A stretch of 64,000 nucleotides of DNA from Sipunculus nudus (Eukaryota; Annelida; Sipuncula; Golfingiida; Sipunculidae), in NCBI GenBank assembly GCA_026874595.1, contig CM049308.1, positions 21,117,867 through 21,181,866 of the forward strand. The letters are read 5' to 3'. Shown in pieces: positions 1 through 12,239 of the stretch. The position numbers were made by a program, and so were the translations under genes. Numbering within the stretch: the stretch's first letter is position 1; the number at the start of each line of letters is the position of its first letter. Under the pieces are notes generated by a model. It worked only from the letters and a program-made list of their open reading frames with translations. It was not told the DNA's origin and made no database searches.

Positions 1-15
1 ATGACCAATTTCCCT

Positions 16-980
16 TTTTAGCTCAGCTGACTTTCAGTCATGCTTAGCCATAGTTGTGGGTCTTTGTCCGTTACACTCCCTTCCATCTGTCTAACCGGCC
101 GTTACAGGGCACAAATTGTAACCACTTGACCTAGAAGCTAAAAATCAGCATCCGGGGAGGTCCAGGGGAAATATCCTTCGAGACCGGAAATTGGGTCACA
201 CTGATCAAATTCTGCATGCGACCCAGTTAAAACATGCATTTTATCAAAAGTTAGGCTCTTCTACATGTTTGAAATATTGCATATTTTCCCATAAAAGTTG
301 ATCCACAAATTGTTTCAACCAATATCCTGAAAACTGGTGATTTTGATCTTCAAGGTAAAATCTGCAGACTTTAATGATTTTTTGTAAGCACTATAATAAG
401 CTCTTTTGAAAAACTGCATATTTCTTCCTCAAATTCAATACACAATTGTTTCAATATGTTCTCAGACGAGTTCAGAAAATGATTAACTTAAGTTAACCAA
501 GAGTTTCAGGTCAAATTTACCAAAAAACTTAGCCCAGTAAACATCATCACTTTTGAGATATTGTATATCGTCCCCCCCCCCCCTTCCACACACACACACA
601 CACACACTACACCAAGTTTGGTAGAAAAATTATTTCAACCAGTTTCAAAACTGGTGACCCTAATCTGTAATGTCATATGTGCAGAAATTTATAATTTCAT
701 AAATGTTGGGATGTGAGACAGGGAGGGGAAGGGGATGGCATGGCTAGACATCTACATTTATAGTGACTGTGAAAAAAATCAGTTCTAGTTTACATACAAA
801 TCCCAGTTTGCATGCAAATTTGGCCAACCAGTTCTTCAAAAAATCTAATTCTTCTCTTGAACAACATTATATAGTTTACCAATCATGGCCGGATTCAGAC
901 TTCACATGTAAATTCCTGTTGTAAACTCGACTGTAATGTCATGCTAGTCAGCTGAGCGTCATGACCCATGAGTCGTGTGT
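16..980 (+). mobile_element. Family A dispersed repeat, copy A1
   Basis: The left end carries AGCTCAGCTGACT followed by AGTCATGCTTAGC, an imperfect hairpin. The next block has TTTGTCCGTTACAC, a GGGCACAAATTGTAACC motif, a CCTAGAAG motif and a GGTCCAGGGGAAA motif that recur in every family A copy here. The right end is CAGCTGAGCGTCATGACCC followed by ATGAGTCG, a decayed version of the TGACCCATGGGTCA palindrome. No protein is encoded. It is a non-autonomous dispersed element. Palindromic ends and T-rich flanks would fit a Helitron/Helentron-like type, but that class is a guess. Confidence 0.6.
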
Positions 981-985
981 TATGT

Positions 986-2295
986 ATATGAGCATGGTTT
1001 CTATTTTCGTCTTTTGAAAAGGATGTTTATTGCTGAACCTCTCATACCCATTGTCTTCTCACAATTGTCAGTATAAATGTAACTTCTAGTCATATCGTTT
1101 ATGTGATCCTCTCTGAAGATTAACACATATCACATTGATTCAGGTGTGCACATGGGTAGATAGAAATATTTGGTTAGGACTGTTATACTGCAAATTATAG
1201 AAGTCTGAAGTGTGCAAAATATAATACCTTTGAGTGTGGAAAAAATAATGAACCATGACAAAATTTATGATTAGAGAAAGGGGCAATGATATAGTTTGTT
1301 GATATAAGTAATAATTAGACTTCAGAGATGATGGACCACTATGGGGTATTCTTAGTGGGTTTTCAGAGGTTTTTAGTCTACTACAGATAAGGATTTGTTG
1401 TCTTTGCCGTTTTCATCTTCATGCATTCAACAGATACAGTGCGGCCACGAGACAGTGTACATAGAGGGTGCTTGTGGCCGATCAACCATGCACGCAATGT
1501 ATTTGTGGATGCAACTTTTAACTGATCCTTCACATTGGTTATCGTTTGCTCAGACTGTGTTGAGCTTGGGCCCGTCCATATTCAGAGGGCTTTCAATATT
1601 TTCCCTGGGTTTTTGGCTTCGAAAATTCACCTCGACTTATATACGGGGTTCTACTGTATACTTCAACAAACGAAGAAGCGTTCAGCAATAAAACATGCAA
1701 AACACATACTCGAACTTTCATAGTATTTGCCAGTTCAGCATATAGCAATAATGTCATCTAGTCGTAGTTCCGTTCAGATGTTGGATGGGTAACAAATATT
1801 ACACCGTGTAATTGTATTTTGTCCAAAAGGCTCTAAACATTATGAATATCCATTTCTCTAAATACTGCATGCGTCGATTAAACAGGTCATACATTTTCAT
1901 TTATATACAGAATATAAAAATTCTTATCATGTAATCTGAGATTTGAAGGAAAGGTTAAAAGTAATAGTCTGATGATCATAAAGCATATTAATGAAATCTA
2001 TGTGAAAGGTATAAATGGTGTGATGATCTGAATGTATATTAAAAGAATATATGTGAAAATAAATATCCTGTTAAAACAGTACAGGTGGAAATATGTGTGT
2101 GCTTTTGTCGAATTACATCAGTGTTTTTGTTTCGTGTGACTCCTGCATTTCTATACTTATGAGGTGTTGTGGGTCAGTTGTAAAAAGTTTGAGCAAAATG
2201 TGATGAAATGAAACTAAGGCCGACGTGATGTTTGACTTGCAAATTTTCAAATACCTTTCACTTAAACTTCTGGTTATTATTATTATTATTATTAT

Positions 2296-2338
<43 letters not shown>

Positions 2339-3096
2339 TAAAACATTATTTAGTTTGTTTTGATCCGTAATTATTAGTTTGGTCGATATAACCCTGAATA
2401 TATTGTACAGCATACGCAACCTTGCATTTTGAAATTATTGTTCACGTAGAATATAAGGAATAAAAAGAACTTTATATAAAACATTACCACATTTTATACA
2501 TACAAGCAAATTACATTTGTGTCCCTTGCAAAGTATATTTGAGGCCCAGACGAAACGAATGGCTAGTCCAGGCATTATTATAGCCCTGAGTGTCAGTTTT
2601 CTACTGCGTAAAATGAAACGTGATTCCATGTACCGATAAACGTGACTGTTCCATCTCTTCTCACCAAACGAGTCAGTTGGAGAGCCATAAATTAATTATA
2701 TGATTTGCCGCGAGGTGGCAGTACCTATTCTAAGCGTTGCGCCACAGCCGTATAGCAAGTTCCATGACTTGTCAATTGGAGGAATCCTAAAGTTTAGCAT
2801 TAGTACTTATTCACTACTAATTTAGGGGAGTCTAGGATAATTCAACAAACTGAAAAATGTTTCTGTGTTACAATTTACACTAATTTGTTACCTTCTTCCT
2901 CTAGAAAAGTCTTTATTAGCTAAGTTGATACTTTCGCTAGCGTGTATTCTGGATATATCGGAGTTGGTTGGTTGTCTGGTTGCAAATGTCCTACAAAACA
3001 TCTGATCAATTTTTAAGACATCTTGTAGAAGGCCTGTAAGAACAATCCATAACATTTTTCACCATATGGTTTTACACTCAACAGACTGTCAGTAGA
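986..3096. other. No gene seen; AT-rich spacer
   Basis: I see no supported coding region; the short open frames are uncorroborated. Around 1628-1657 the minus strand reads TACAGTAGAACCCCGTATA, which resembles one end of a pogo/Tigger-like transposon, but I found no partner end. The rest is unassigned AT-rich sequence. Confidence 0.5.
2272..2342. repeat. Compound (ATT)n-(TA)n microsatellite
   Basis: A run of ATT trinucleotides passes directly into a TA dinucleotide run. Open frames across it are low-complexity artefacts. Confidence 0.95.
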
Positions 3097-3097
3097 C

Positions 3098-3640
3098 TGA
3101 GCTATAATTATCTTTCAGCGCCCATCCGTCTGGCTGTCGGTCCGTCTGTTAAACAGGCACGTTTTGATACCGTTAAACCTATGAATCTGAAATTTGACAT
3201 AAAATTAGATCTAAGTTCTTTCGCACCTGAATTGGGTCAATGATGCTTCATTCCTTTGAAAATATAAGCAAAACCTAAATTTTTCATTTAAAAACTTGTA
3301 GCACATACGGGACTGCCTACTCTCAAAGCCACGTGTATCAATCTGTTCATATTTGACAAATTCTAAATAGATGCCAGAAATTAGGTAAATATTGTGCTAT
3401 CCGAAGTTATAGAATAAAACATGATATGTGCTTTGTCAAAACAGCAGGAAAAGGTATTTCCTCTATTAAAATGGTAACCGTTGGAGATAGGCAGGTTTTT
3501 TTCAAAGTATATAACTATATTCATTAAGATTTAATTGTATACTAAAAATTATAACAGACTTCTGTTAATATTGTAGTTATATGCATAAATATAATATCAA
3601 TATCTTAAATTTTGCCCAACTTTGTCCATGGCACATATTT
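3098..3640 (+). mobile_element. Family A-like partial copy
   Basis: Starts with GAGCTATAATTATC and CCGTCTGGCTGTCGGTCCG, then a CGTTAAACCTATGAATC block that matches the leading part of the copy at 52712-53767. Its end (AAATTTTGCCCAACTTTG) recurs at about 59965. It abuts the next copy without a clear right palindrome, so it is truncated. Confidence 0.45.
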
Positions 3641-4492
3641 TAGCCCAGCTGACTGAAAGTCATCTGAGCTATAGGGATCATTCTTTGTCCGCGGAGCTAT
3701 CGGGCTCAGAAGTACCCTAAGTATACTTGAAAAATTGATACAACTGCTCAAGTATCTGGACAACTAATGTATTGCTCACCATGATTCTTTGCATGCATAT
3801 TGATCATGGAGTGTTTCATCAGTTCCTCTAGACTGGTGGCGCCACCTTGATTTTTTTCAAACTTGTGTGCATTTTTTACTCTATTTTGAGACCTTCAAAG
3901 ATACGGTCGTCCATTAACAGAGCACAAATCGAGACCACTGGACCTAAAATCTTCTAACTTGAAATTTAAGGAGCTCATTGATAAATCTCCTTGAAAACCT
4001 GAAATCAGGTCTCTGTTACCCATAACCTCTGAGCTATGATGCTCAGAGGTAAACCCCATATTAATAAAATATTTGATACAAAAGGTCAAGTATCTGAACA
4101 ACTAATGCATCGATCACCATGATTCCTTGCATGCACATTCATCATTGAGTGTTTCATCAGTTCCTGGAGACTGGTGGTGCAACCTGGAATTTTTTTTCAA
4201 ACTTTTTTGCATTTTCTTTCAATTGTTATTGTTGAGACCTTCAAAGATGCGGTCGTCCGTTAACAGGGCACAAATCGTAACCATATCACCTAGAATCTTC
4301 CACCTTGACATCCAGGGAGGTCCATGAAAAATTTCCTTGATAACCTAAAATTAGGTCTCTGTTACCCATATCCTCCGAGCTATGCTTAAGTTGAATGACG
4401 ATACCTCAGACAAAATTTGGCATTGATAAAATTCCTTTTGTGAATGTTTCCTAATCAGCTATGCGTCATGACCCCTGGGTCACTTGTTTTGT
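3640..4492 (+). mobile_element. Family A dispersed repeat, copy A2
   Basis: The left hairpin is AGCCCAGCTGACT / AGTCATCTGAGCT. Inside are two imperfect copies of a block with CAAATCGAGACCACTGGACC-type, GATCACCATGATT and GCATGCA motifs. The right end is GCGTCATGACCCCTGGGTC then ACTTGTTTT. Short open frames inside have no recognisable product. Confidence 0.65.
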
Positions 4493-4845
4493 CATGGCGT
4501 CTCCAGTTCTCCATTAAACTGCATCAACTGATGTGATTATTTTTCTCAGTCTGTTGAACATTTTTTTTTTTTTTTTGTTCTGGGATATGAATATCCAGGG
4601 ACACAAGATACATAAAACAAGTGGGTATTTAGGACAATATAAAGATTGAAGTAGCTAGTCGCTAGTTATTTCAGGTGTAGAAATTCCTATAATTTGGAGC
4701 AACAAAATCGAACAATGCTCCATTTAAAGTATTCTGTTTCCAAATTTCCATTTTAATAGGGGGCAGCTGTGCACATCAAAATTCAGTTCACCATATATAT
4801 TTTATTTTTTTGCCATAGATCATACAAATAAAAATTTACCTATAG

Positions 4846-4846
<1 letters not shown>

Positions 4847-4908
<62 letters not shown>
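4847..4908. repeat. (TA)n microsatellite
   Basis: Uninterrupted TA dinucleotides for about 60 bases, immediately before a GTCGTACGAC-rich region. Confidence 0.97.
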
Positions 4909-4912
<4 letters not shown>

Positions 4913-5576
4913 AGTCACGTGATCAGACAGGTCGTACAACTCGTTGTACCACTAGTCGGGATCGGTCGTGACTTGTCTTTGGGCATAGGCCACCTACCCT
5001 GTGTCACGACTTTGGACAAGTCTGTACCAGTGTGCGACTTCGACTTGCTACCGATCAAATAAGACCACGTACGACCACTCGTAAACTAGGCGTACGACCA
5101 CTGCCGTTTTGTCGTAGGAATATGAACCGCGGACATCCACTCCCGACTAGTTAAACCTCGTCACATACAGGTCTACGACAAAAAAAAGGGTGAAAATCCC
5201 AGGATAATTATTGGTGTGTTGTTCGATATTCAGGTGTTTTGCGACGGAAAAAATACCCTACCTTGTCGTAGAAACATGTTCATTTTTTTCCAGCGTCGTA
5301 GCTTATTCTTTATGTGAGGCCGATCTCGTCGGTCTGTTGAATGATGCCTGACGAATAAGTAACGATAAACCTACGACTTTCATTTTTTTGTTATCTGAGG
5401 TCCTACGAAAGCCAAACGATTGCCATACTTTCTGTCTATGACGGTCCTAGAATGTTCTATGTTTTTTAGGTCATTCCTGTGGGTTTGTATTAGGATTATA
5501 ATTTTATTTTACTGCAGTAAGAACCATCGGAGGCACCTCATACGACTGTCGTAGGAAGAGCGTTCGATTAGACTAA

Positions 5577-5734
5577 GGGTGTGTTGCTATAAGGTGACTT
5601 AAGTCATGTAGGTGACTTAAGCCCGGGGGCACCTGTGTGTCACTATGGTAACCATTATGACGTCACAATTGTCACAATGGTATTTAGGCCCGCAACTGGG
5701 CTTAAGTCCAGTAAAATGTTATTGCAACAGGCCT
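5577..5734. mobile_element. Short MITE nested in H1
   Basis: Ends are GGGTGTGTTGCTATAA and, reverse-complemented, AGGCCTGTTGCAATAA, flanked by TAA on both sides (5574-5576, 5735-5737). Each side also has an inner GACTTAAG box. At about 158 bp it is non-coding. The call rests on the paired ends and a 3 bp duplication only. Confidence 0.4.
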
Positions 5735-6186
5735 TAAGACCTTGTACAGTCTAGGCATATTTCGGGGTTCGAGATCGATCTAATGGCGACAAGACCGCCT
5801 CCAAGGCGGTCTCGATGGGACCTGCTCTCGACGTGTTCTAATTTAGATCGAACTCTTTGAGACCTCCTACAGACCGCTTGTGTTCCCGTGTGTACAGGCA
5901 AGCGGTCCATATATACGGTCTGTATATTGGGATCGAACTCCATAGTGTGCGCGTTTGGCGCGACCGAGGACCCGGTCTCGTTGAGACCTGTTCGAAGCCT
6001 GTTCCACTGACTGATGTTGCGCTGCGTGAACATAGTCGGTCTCGATAGGACTGATCTGACATATGTCTGTACACGGCCTAATTAGACAGCCCTCACCAAT
6101 TTTCCCACGACCGTCGTGCAACATAATTTTTTATATGAAATCGTACTATGTTCAAAATCGTAGGTTGTTTGTGACATATATATCCT

Positions 6187-6665
6187 GGCGTACACGTTAC
6201 GAAATTTTGATACGATACGATTTTGTAATTTCCTATCGCAATGTCGTATCGTAAATACCCAAGATCCGCGTCGTATTTCTACGTACATTATACGAATGTC
6301 GTGCAAAAGGGGACGGTATGTTACATCAAATACTGATCAGCAACACGGCTTCCAATGAAACTATACATCGCAGAAAATTGGCTTTGTGCGCTTCGTAGCC
6401 TATTTATTTGGTGGCGATGAAGAGGATTTACCGAACGGAAGAGGAAGAGATTAATGGTATAGCTTTCACTCATACGATTGCCAATTACGACACGAAAATT
6501 TTGAACATGCTTGAAAAAATACGATACGATACGAAGCCAAGATCGTAGGAAGTCGTATCGGATCTCAACAAACACGTTGCGATAAGAAGCCAAGAAGCCA
6601 GGATTTCGTGTCGTATCCTGCTTCCTATCCCATCGTATCCAAATTTCGTAACGTGTATGCGGGCT
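6187..6665. mobile_element. Inverted-repeat element H5 nested in H1
   Basis: A 25-base inverted repeat at 6192-6216 and 6632-6656 (starting ACACGTTACGAAATTT) differs at one position. Subterminal ATACGAT/ATCGTAT motifs recur many times on both sides. No target duplication could be fixed and no transposase is present. This is probably another MITE. Confidence 0.5.
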
Positions 6666-6760
6666 ATAGGCTTTAGGAGTACTTACAACTGCTCAGGACA
6701 ATCTACGACTTGTTGCGGGTGGTCAGGACTTGTCGTACGACCTTTCAACCTACAGTTGTC

Positions 6761-6836
6761 AAGTCGTAAGTGGTCGTAAACCGGGCGTAAACAAGTCGTA
6801 AGTGGTCGTAAACCGGGCGTAAACAAGTCGTAAGTG
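6761..6836. repeat. 32 bp tandem repeat, about 2.4 copies
   Basis: The unit AAGTCGTAAGTGGTCG followed by TAAACCGGGCGTAAAC is repeated without change inside the right arm of H1. Such subterminal tandem boxes are common in non-autonomous transposons. Confidence 0.85.
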
Positions 6837-6859
6837 CATGTGTGACCGAGGATTAACAT

Positions 6860-7434
6860 GCACGACGCCCAAACATATATGTGGTTAGATAAATAATTCA
6901 TTGTAGCTTTATTTGGACGACATTATTTTATCGATGGAGCAAAGTTTTGAAGGAGCGATCCCGCTGCGTGGCTGTGAGAGTGCTCTGAATACACGTGAGA
7001 AATTTAAACTCATCATCCTGAGTAGTTTTACCTAGTCACTCATTCTCCAGACCCAAACTTCTCACTAACTGCTCAATCTGAGAAGCTTCTTCTTGATCAA
7101 AAACACGTCATGCATATATTTTAACGTTTACCGCTAGGGGACACTACCAGCGACTTGTGACATGATACCCGACCGCCCGATAACCGTCGCGGCAGCCATT
7201 CAGACATGTATAGCACGTAACAGACAGCTGATAGCTGTGGTAAGTTAAAAAATAATTATCTCTATCTGCTGTATCTGGAATATTATATTATGTAGAACCA
7301 GTAAGTATTCTGAGCTTTCATTAACTGAGATTCAGCAGGTGGCAGAGGCGTAGGAAGCAGATCAAAAGTGTTTGTGTGTGTGGGGGGGGGGGGCAAATGG
7401 ATATTAAGGAATTGGAAAGTTGATGGTGGATGCA

Positions 7435-7507
<73 letters not shown>

Positions 7508-8060
7508 CCTCAAAGTTAAAAACATAGTAGTGGATCATTAAACGGTCAATAACAGTACAGGTAAACATATTTTTATTTATGATTTGAACTCTAAAAGGTA
7601 ACACTGACACTAAATTTAATCACTTGTTGTTAATCAAAAGAGACAGACATTTAGGTAGTAATCAATATATACACGATGATTTTAACGTCTGTATTTTAAC
7701 GAGACTGTTGTAAGAGTATGGGGAATCATGGGAAAGGGAATTTCAGGTTGTTTCCGGTTGTTTAAATATCATGAAATGTCGGGAATTCAAGGGTTCAAGA
7801 ATGAAAACACTTTATATTTCCAAAGAGAGAGCAACAAAATTTCGTCAAAATATTTTCCGCACAATGTGTACGGCAGACACCCCATCCCCACTACCAGGGG
7901 CCATTTGTCTTCTGGCAGGGTTTTCCCTGCTCATGTCAGTACCAGTTTAGGATTTCTGTAAACGACGACTAACCTGAAAGATGGAGTTCTATCATTGCAA
8001 GACCACTGATAAAATAAAGAATAACTACAGATCTCAAGATTTCTTCTTGCGTAGCTTGCA
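6860..8060. other. No gene seen
   Basis: Unassigned sequence apart from the TA microsatellite at 7439-7502. A GTAAGT follows CTGTG near 7238, but no matching exon could be defined. Confidence 0.5.
7439..7502. repeat. (TA)n microsatellite
   Basis: About 64 bases of alternating TA. The isoleucine-tyrosine frames across it are artefacts. Confidence 0.97.
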
Positions 8061-8074
8061 ACTATAGAGATCAT

Positions 8075-8215
8075 CCTCAAATTATTTGGTTGGTCCAAAT
8101 GCCCAGTTTATAATCCCTAAAATATTTGAAAATAGGATAAAAAGGCCAAATTTGTACTTTTCGAGGAACTCCTTATGCCACTCATTATACTAATTCCCCG
8201 AAATGCCCCCCCCCC
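8075..8215 (+). repeat. Dispersed repeat, paired with 10080-10200
   Basis: The block ATTTGGTTGGTCC...CAGTTTATAATCCC...TTTGAGGAA-type...CCCCGAAATG recurs in the same orientation at about 10080-10200. The two copies flank the element at 8429-9676. They could be parts of one older repeat or two copies of it. Confidence 0.55.
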
Positions 8216-8532
8216 CCCAAATTTGCAAATCATTCGCTAATCATTTGGTAGCCATGACAACCCGACTTAGTAGACAATCGGATAATCGGGCTGGTAAGCC
8301 TACTCGAGTCGTGATGCAAGTAATATCGAAGAATTAATCGCAGTGGTCTTGCATAAGGTTGCATTCATATTGTGGTAAACGGCTGATATTATGCTGAGAA
8401 TGATGAATTTACACAAAAGTATACATGTCAGGGGCGTAGCCAGAGGGGGGCCGCAGGGGGCCATGCCCCCCCCCCCCCCCCGCGGTCGCTTCCAGTACTC
8501 CCCGTCCTTTCGGAATTGCACTTAATCTAATA

Positions 8533-8535
<3 letters not shown>

Positions 8536-8611
<76 letters not shown>

Positions 8612-8612
8612 T

Positions 8613-8643
<31 letters not shown>

Positions 8644-8660
8644 TTATATTTATATTATAT
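8536..8660. repeat. (AT)n / ATATTT low-complexity tract
   Basis: A long AT run decays into ATTTAT repeats at its right side, inside element D1. Confidence 0.95.
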
Positions 8661-8683
8661 ACGCATTGAATTGCCTTTGCAAT

Positions 8684-9458
8684 CAGTGGCGGATCCAGAG
8701 GGGCGCCTTCGGCGCGAGCCCCCTGTTGAGCTGCAATATCTCTCATTTTATCTAATTTCCCAATTTTCGTGATTAATTTTCGTTTTTCATATTTTTTATA
8801 TTAATTATCAATTAGATTTTATTAAAGTTACCTGCAGTTTATTACTATCCAATTTGTTAGTTGAGCATAAGGATATTTATGAACAGCTGCAGAACAACAG
8901 GCCGTGGTTGGGGTCGACCGTGAACAATCTCACGAACGTGGTGCATACCAGTACTCAAACTCGCGGTCTTTGCTCTTAGAAGTCCTGTGTGTTTTCGAGA
9001 CCACGAAACCCTGTAAAGTTTAACATAAGACTTCAACATAACAGTTATTTCACTCCGAGCATTACATTTAAAAGATAATATTTTGCAAGTTACAAATGTA
9101 AATGCGCCTTTGCGCCATTGATCTATTTGAAAACGACTGAAATTTTATATCCTTATTTTGAAGAAATATAAATATTAAATATCTCTACAGTTTGACTACA
9201 TAACGCAAAGACATAACAGTTTTTCAGGAACAGGAAATCATCATTTTTTTGGGTGAAAATTGCCTCAAAATGTCCTTTTTACATTGCATATTCAAAAAAT
9301 GTCCCAATATGGGAGAGGGATACCCCCTCCCACACCCTCCCCATGTACCTGTAACTAACTTTAATGAAACCATGGTTCATGAATGAAAATAAAAAAAAAT
9401 CATATTTAGCTACACTAAAATATATAACGTATAGTAATAATAATATTATTATTAATAG

Positions 9459-9502
<44 letters not shown>

Positions 9503-9634
9503 GTGGATATACACGTATATATAACTGTATTCATAGTACCCATACATGCAGATTAGCCCCCCCCCCCCCTCCCCCCCCCTCCCCCCCCTCCCCCCCCCCC
9601 CCCCCCCGTTTTCGATTTTCTGGCTCCGCCACTG
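8684..9634. mobile_element. Inner element with CAGTGGCGGA ends, nested in D1
   Basis: The left end is CAGTGGCGGATCCAGAGG and the reverse-complemented right end is CAGTGGCGGAGCCAGA. This end type is often seen in hAT-like elements, but I cannot see an 8 bp target duplication. The class is therefore open. Confidence 0.45.
8880..9012 (-). mobile_element. Decayed tRNA-derived SINE
   Basis: On the minus strand a GCGAGTTTGAGTACTGG stretch sits where a Pol III B box should be. It is followed by GTGAGATTGTTCACGGTCG, which closely matches GTGAGATTTTTCACGGTGG of the clearer SINE at 22690-22935. The A-box region is not recognisable. Confidence 0.4.
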
Positions 9635-10339
9635 ATCATGGCCCCCTCCCCTCCCTCAATCCTGGCTACGCCCCTGCATGTGAGCTCACAACCCAAACTG
9701 AAACAAACCGTCTCCATGGACACGGGTCATTTCCTGTATCGCCTGCAAGCTGCCTGCGTCCTGAAACCCGTGCGAGTCATGCTTGTGTTCATGCGGTCAT
9801 AAATTCAACAAACATGCCGAGAGTTTACCAATGTGCTGGATTAAAACGGAACTTTTCTCGCTCAAGTTTGGTATAATTAGAAAGTACACAAAAACTGCTA
9901 ACGGTTGGTCTGGTTTATGATGATCGACAGTTTTCCTGAAGGCGATAAAGTGTTGTCAGAAATGAAGAAAATATTTGCATCTTCATCAGGGCCTTATAAT
10001 GCGTTCCTCAGACTTTGACAGACACTCTGGTGCCAGTGATCTATCTGGTCGTAATGCCACAGGGTCGATATGACGCTAATCATTTGGTAGGTTCCACTGT
10101 CCGGTTTATAATTCCTCATATACTTGAAATGGGACAAAAAAGTTTACTTTTTGAGGAATCTATGCCAACCATTATAATAATCCCCCGAAATGAGTCTCTC
10201 TCACAGTCGATCGGACCGATGATATTGCATAGCTTTTTCATGACCTAAATTAAAAATTCATGACCTTTCCCCCAATGGCTTTGGCCGTTTGAGCGCGGAG
10301 AGTGGTTACCAAAATTAAATAAATTTTCACTAACTTAAC

Positions 10340-10340
<1 letters not shown>

Positions 10341-10398
<58 letters not shown>
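10341..10398. repeat. (AG)n microsatellite
   Basis: AG dinucleotides for about 58 bases with one interruption. Confidence 0.95.
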
Positions 10399-11694
10399 CA
10401 AGGATAAGGGAGATGTTTAGACAGCCTGAAAATATGAAACACCGTCTCCATTTTTGTTACTTAATTGTATGTCAAAATGGTGCCATCTGAAAATTGTGAA
10501 AACAAGATTTATCTGATTCCACCAGCAGCTGAATATAAAATTTCACGGTATACATGTGGCATTATTTCATAACACCTTCTTACCCTATTCAGATGTAACA
10601 ATAGCCACACATGAATATCCCGGCTTATTCTGTACACCCACATTGATGTCGGTTCTATGGACACATGGGGTGTTTAAACAAAGATTGTCTTTCAGGAGTC
10701 TTTTTTTCTGATTTGGCCCACAAGGTAATAATACTCCTCCAGATAAATGTTAAATTATTTCAATGTGTTCACAACCACAATCATCAACACCAAGACATTA
10801 TTGTCAAAACGTGTATTGGCGTTATGCTGGAGCACGTGCGTCTATGAAAACATTAATTCTAAAAACAGAAAATTCAAATATATTTTCGGAGGTTGCAACA
10901 TGGTCACCAGGTACCTAATGTGGGTCGTCCCCAACCGGTGTTTACATTGTTCTTATTCCAAGGTGCGCATAAGTGACAGTACATTTGTAAATATTCCTTG
11001 ATCACTTCCCTGAATCCGGATCATGCTCCGGAACCACAACAAAGTAAAAAATTCGACAACTTATGGGCCCATTCCTGCCCTGAAAATTTCATGAGATTCC
11101 GTTCATGACCGAATGAGCTATGTTGTGAGCAAACATACACACAAACACACACGAACATGGATGAGCGTTTACCCTACCTGCGGAGTCAATGAGGCAATAA
11201 ATAGAGAAAGAGTCAAGTGTTAACTGGCATATTTGTGACGTAGGAGGTCTCGCCTATGGAAACACACTCACCAAAATATAAACATGTGATATCATACATC
11301 AATCTGTTCCCATCGTTAAAGAAATTAGGTGATGCTAAGCTGAAATATGCGGGCGTTTTAGCACATAACACGAATCAAGTTAGCAATGCTTAGCTGATTA
11401 TTTTCCACTTTTTTGTAGACTTGTTCCATCTTATCTTGTCGGTTCGAATGAGAGTGGTATATTGGGCAGGAAAGCCTTCAACTTTTCTAGCAGAAAGCAG
11501 AACCAGGTCTTTTTTTTTTGTAGTTCATGAAAAGTTAACTAGGCTTGTTCCCTGCTCCCCTAACCTATGTACATGGATAAGTTAATTGACGTGGGAACCA
11601 GTCCAGCTGTTTACTGTCTCATCATGATGAATTGATTTACTAGAAAACTTCATTCAACAGGGCCACTGCGATGAGGTATATTTATAAAATTGTT

Positions 11695-11700
<6 letters not shown>

Positions 11701-11742
<42 letters not shown>
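11701..11742. repeat. (TA)n microsatellite
   Basis: About 42 bases of TA repeats. Confidence 0.95.
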
Positions 11743-11746
<4 letters not shown>

Positions 11747-12193
11747 CCACTCTTTTACCTCTTTTTATTTAATAAAGATCTGGAAGATAATAGGCCATTA
11801 CAGGGAGGAAGTCCTATTTTTAATACCATCTCAGCAGTTCGACTCCCCTCTGTACCTATATGGAACTGACTGACTCTCAAAGAAAAACAGGCTCACTTAA
11901 TAAAATTCTAACAGCAGTCCTGAGACCATTATCCGTCTGCCATTCAGGTATAATACTATGCCTCCAGTCCTGTGTCTGTGGTGTAGTCGCTGGATCAATA
12001 CAGCAGTTCTGTCAATAGTTATGACGCTACCGCTGTGTGCGATTAACGCCGACAGTAACGCCCTGCCAGCTGAGGAACACTCAGGTTACCATAGAAGGGG
12101 TCATTTATTAAATTCCTTCGCCAACTGTAACGTGATACGACAAAATAAAAAGTTGACATTTAGAGAAATTACATATTCATTATGACGTTTTAT

Positions 12194-12239
12194 TAGCCAA
12201 TCAGAAAACAGGATACAATTTTGTTCTTGACTTATAAAG
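12194..12239 (+). promoter_or_regulatory. CCAAT box and TATA box of the protease-like gene
   Basis: AGCCAATCA lies at about 12195-12203 and TATAAAG at 12233-12239. The expected transcription start is near 12262 and the first in-frame ATG is at 12301. Spacing and order are those of a classical Pol II core promoter, and the ATG opens a clear signal peptide. The site is inferred from motifs only. Confidence 0.5.

Larger units (their letters stand above)
5154..6852. mobile_element. Harbinger-like non-autonomous element H1 (composite)
   Basis: The left end after TTA is AACCTCGTCACATACAG. The reverse complement of the right end before TTA is TCCTCGGTCACACATGC. Both are followed by a TACGAC motif, so they pair as terminal inverted repeats with a TTA target duplication (5151-5153 and 6853-6855). 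The interior is rich in GTCGTA/TACGAC and has no transposase frame. It seems to host two further insertions (5577-5734 and 6187-6665). The TTA duplication is the usual PIF/Harbinger mark. The CCTCGGTCACA terminus is shared with the element at 35961. GTCGTA-rich DNA also extends left to 4910, so the true left border could lie farther out. Confidence 0.5.
8429..9676. mobile_element. Element D1 with CAGGGGCGTAGCCAG ends
   Basis: Both ends read CAGGGGCGTAGCCAG inwards and both have an inner GGGGGCCATG box, giving inverted repeats of roughly 45 bp. The flanks are CATGT on each side (8424-8428, 9677-9681), a plausible 5 bp target duplication. The inside holds a long AT tract (8536-8660), a decayed SINE (8880-9012), a second pair of ends (8684/9634) and a poly-C/CT tract (9556-9607). 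No transposase was found. The 9364-9876 frame crosses the element border and low-complexity DNA, so it is not a gene. Confidence 0.65.
9682..12190. other. No gene seen; spacer
   Basis: Contains the repeat block near 10080-10200, a GA microsatellite (10341-10398) and a TA microsatellite (11701-11742). Several short frames (for example 11958-12185) lack any supporting signal. Confidence 0.5.

Noticed and set aside
1395-1723. Overlapping 98- and 62-codon frames near a pogo-like end
   Set aside because: No transposase motifs are visible and only one transposon-like end was found.
9364-9876. 170-codon frame with isoleucine-tyrosine and poly-proline runs
   Set aside because: It runs through an AT microsatellite and a poly-C tract and crosses a transposon border.
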